Shown here in pieces: positions 14,133 through 14,525 of a stretch of DNA of 14,525 bases. The notes below the pieces were generated by a model. The model was not told the origin of the DNA, ran no database searches, and was given only the letters and a program-made list of their open reading frames with translations. A program made the translations under genes and the position numbers. Numbering within the stretch: position 1 is the first letter of the stretch; each line of letters begins with the position of its first letter. The stretch spans positions 1-14,525 of the forward strand of contig URVL01000047.1 of NCBI GenBank assembly GCA_900551265.1, read 5' to 3'. The DNA is from an uncultured Eubacteriales bacterium. Lineage in GTDB: Bacteria; Bacillota; Clostridia; Oscillospirales; QAMX01.

Positions 14133-14525
14133 ATCTTCTCATTCTGCATGCAAGTCCTAAGAAAAAGGGCGGCGCCTCCCGTTTCTTCTCAGGTTTATTC
14201 CGGCTGTTTCTTCCGGGTGTCCGAAAAAAATCCGTGTCCATCAGCCGCCGGCAGGATTTTCAGCGAGCGCTGGAACTGTTTCCCGGCATGGATGCGGTGT
14301 GCCTTTTTGCTCCGCTCTATGTGGACGGCCTTCCATCCCATGTCATGGAATTTCTCATGCAGGCGGAAGAATACTGTAAAAATCATCCCTGCCGGTTCCG
14401 GTTGTATGCACTCTCCAATAACGGTTTTATCGAGGGAAACCAAAATCGGCCCGCCCTGCACATGCTTCAGGCGTGGTGTGAAAGAGCCGGAATCGCTTGG
14501 GGCGGCGGAATTGGAATCGGCGGCG
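14129..14525 (+). CDS. Second flavodoxin-fold oxidoreductase, partial (3' end outside window)
   Basis: 132 residues are visible and the frame is open to the last base. The start ATG overlaps the stop of the previous gene (ATGA at 14129-14132) and AAAGGAGG lies 7 nt upstream. The N-terminus MNLLILHASPKKKGGASRFF is a beta strand plus flavin-phosphate-binding loop. MDAVCLFAPLYVDGLPSHVM is the typical second block (flavodoxin-like proteins with xxPxYxxxxP). RLYALSNNGFIEGNQN and a Gly-rich stretch follow. It lacks the CxxCxxC element present in the preceding gene. It is probably an NAD(P)H-dependent flavoprotein. Confidence 0.8.
   Translation, partial: MNLLILHASPKKKGGASRFFSGLFRLFLPGVRKKSVSISRRQDFQRALELFPGMDAVCLFAPLYVDGLPSHVMEFLMQAEEYCKNHPCRFRLYALSNNGFIEGNQNRPALHMLQAWCERAGIAWGGGIGIGG

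Overview
The window suggests a fairly GC-rich Clostridia-type Firmicute, possibly Oscillospirales. The reasons are a UVR-containing ClpC ATPase, a short ACT-domain SerA next to SerC, near-consensus sigma-A promoters with 17-nt spacers, strong AGGAGG-like ribosome binding sites and many GC-rich intrinsic terminators. The lineage is an inference from gene content, since no search could be run.

Layout. (1) 1-1383 (+) is the 3' part of clpC, followed by a hairpin between convergent genes. (2) 1438-7917 (-) is an accessory block of exported proteins. In transcription order it holds operon 1: promoter, structured leader, chymotrypsin-like (S1) secreted protease, membrane-anchored Big_14-like Ig-domain protein, secreted protein of unknown function, lipoprotein A, terminator. 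Next is operon 2: a homologous promoter and leader, an unrecognised AT-rich secreted protein (C), lipoprotein B (a paralogue of A), a truncated copy of the end of A, and a copy of the same terminator. Last is a coiled-coil lipoprotein whose 5' leader and signal peptide are copied from A. (3) 8160-10593 (+) is serC-serA (serine biosynthesis) with a good promoter, a structured leader that resembles an attenuator, and a strong terminator. (4) 10626-13030 (+) is cobT (lower-ligand activation in cobalamin synthesis) overlapping an MFS transporter by ATGA, then a terminator. (5) 13088-13405 (+) is a small orphan protein gene with its own promoter and terminator. (6) 13427-14525 (+) is a pair of overlapping flavodoxin-fold oxidoreductase genes, the second cut by the window end, behind an inverted repeat.

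The most notable part is the block 1438-7917. Two adjacent operons share the same start (promoter, upstream inverted repeat, leader stem) and the same end (tail of lipoprotein A plus terminator) but carry different genes between. A third unit shares only the head (leader plus signal peptide) of A. This looks like duplication followed by exchange of coding cassettes between fixed regulatory ends, producing a varied set of secreted and lipid-anchored proteins around one S1 protease. Their biochemical function cannot be read from the sequence; lipoproteins A and B, protein C, the 266-residue secreted protein and the coiled-coil lipoprotein are not recognised as members of a named family.
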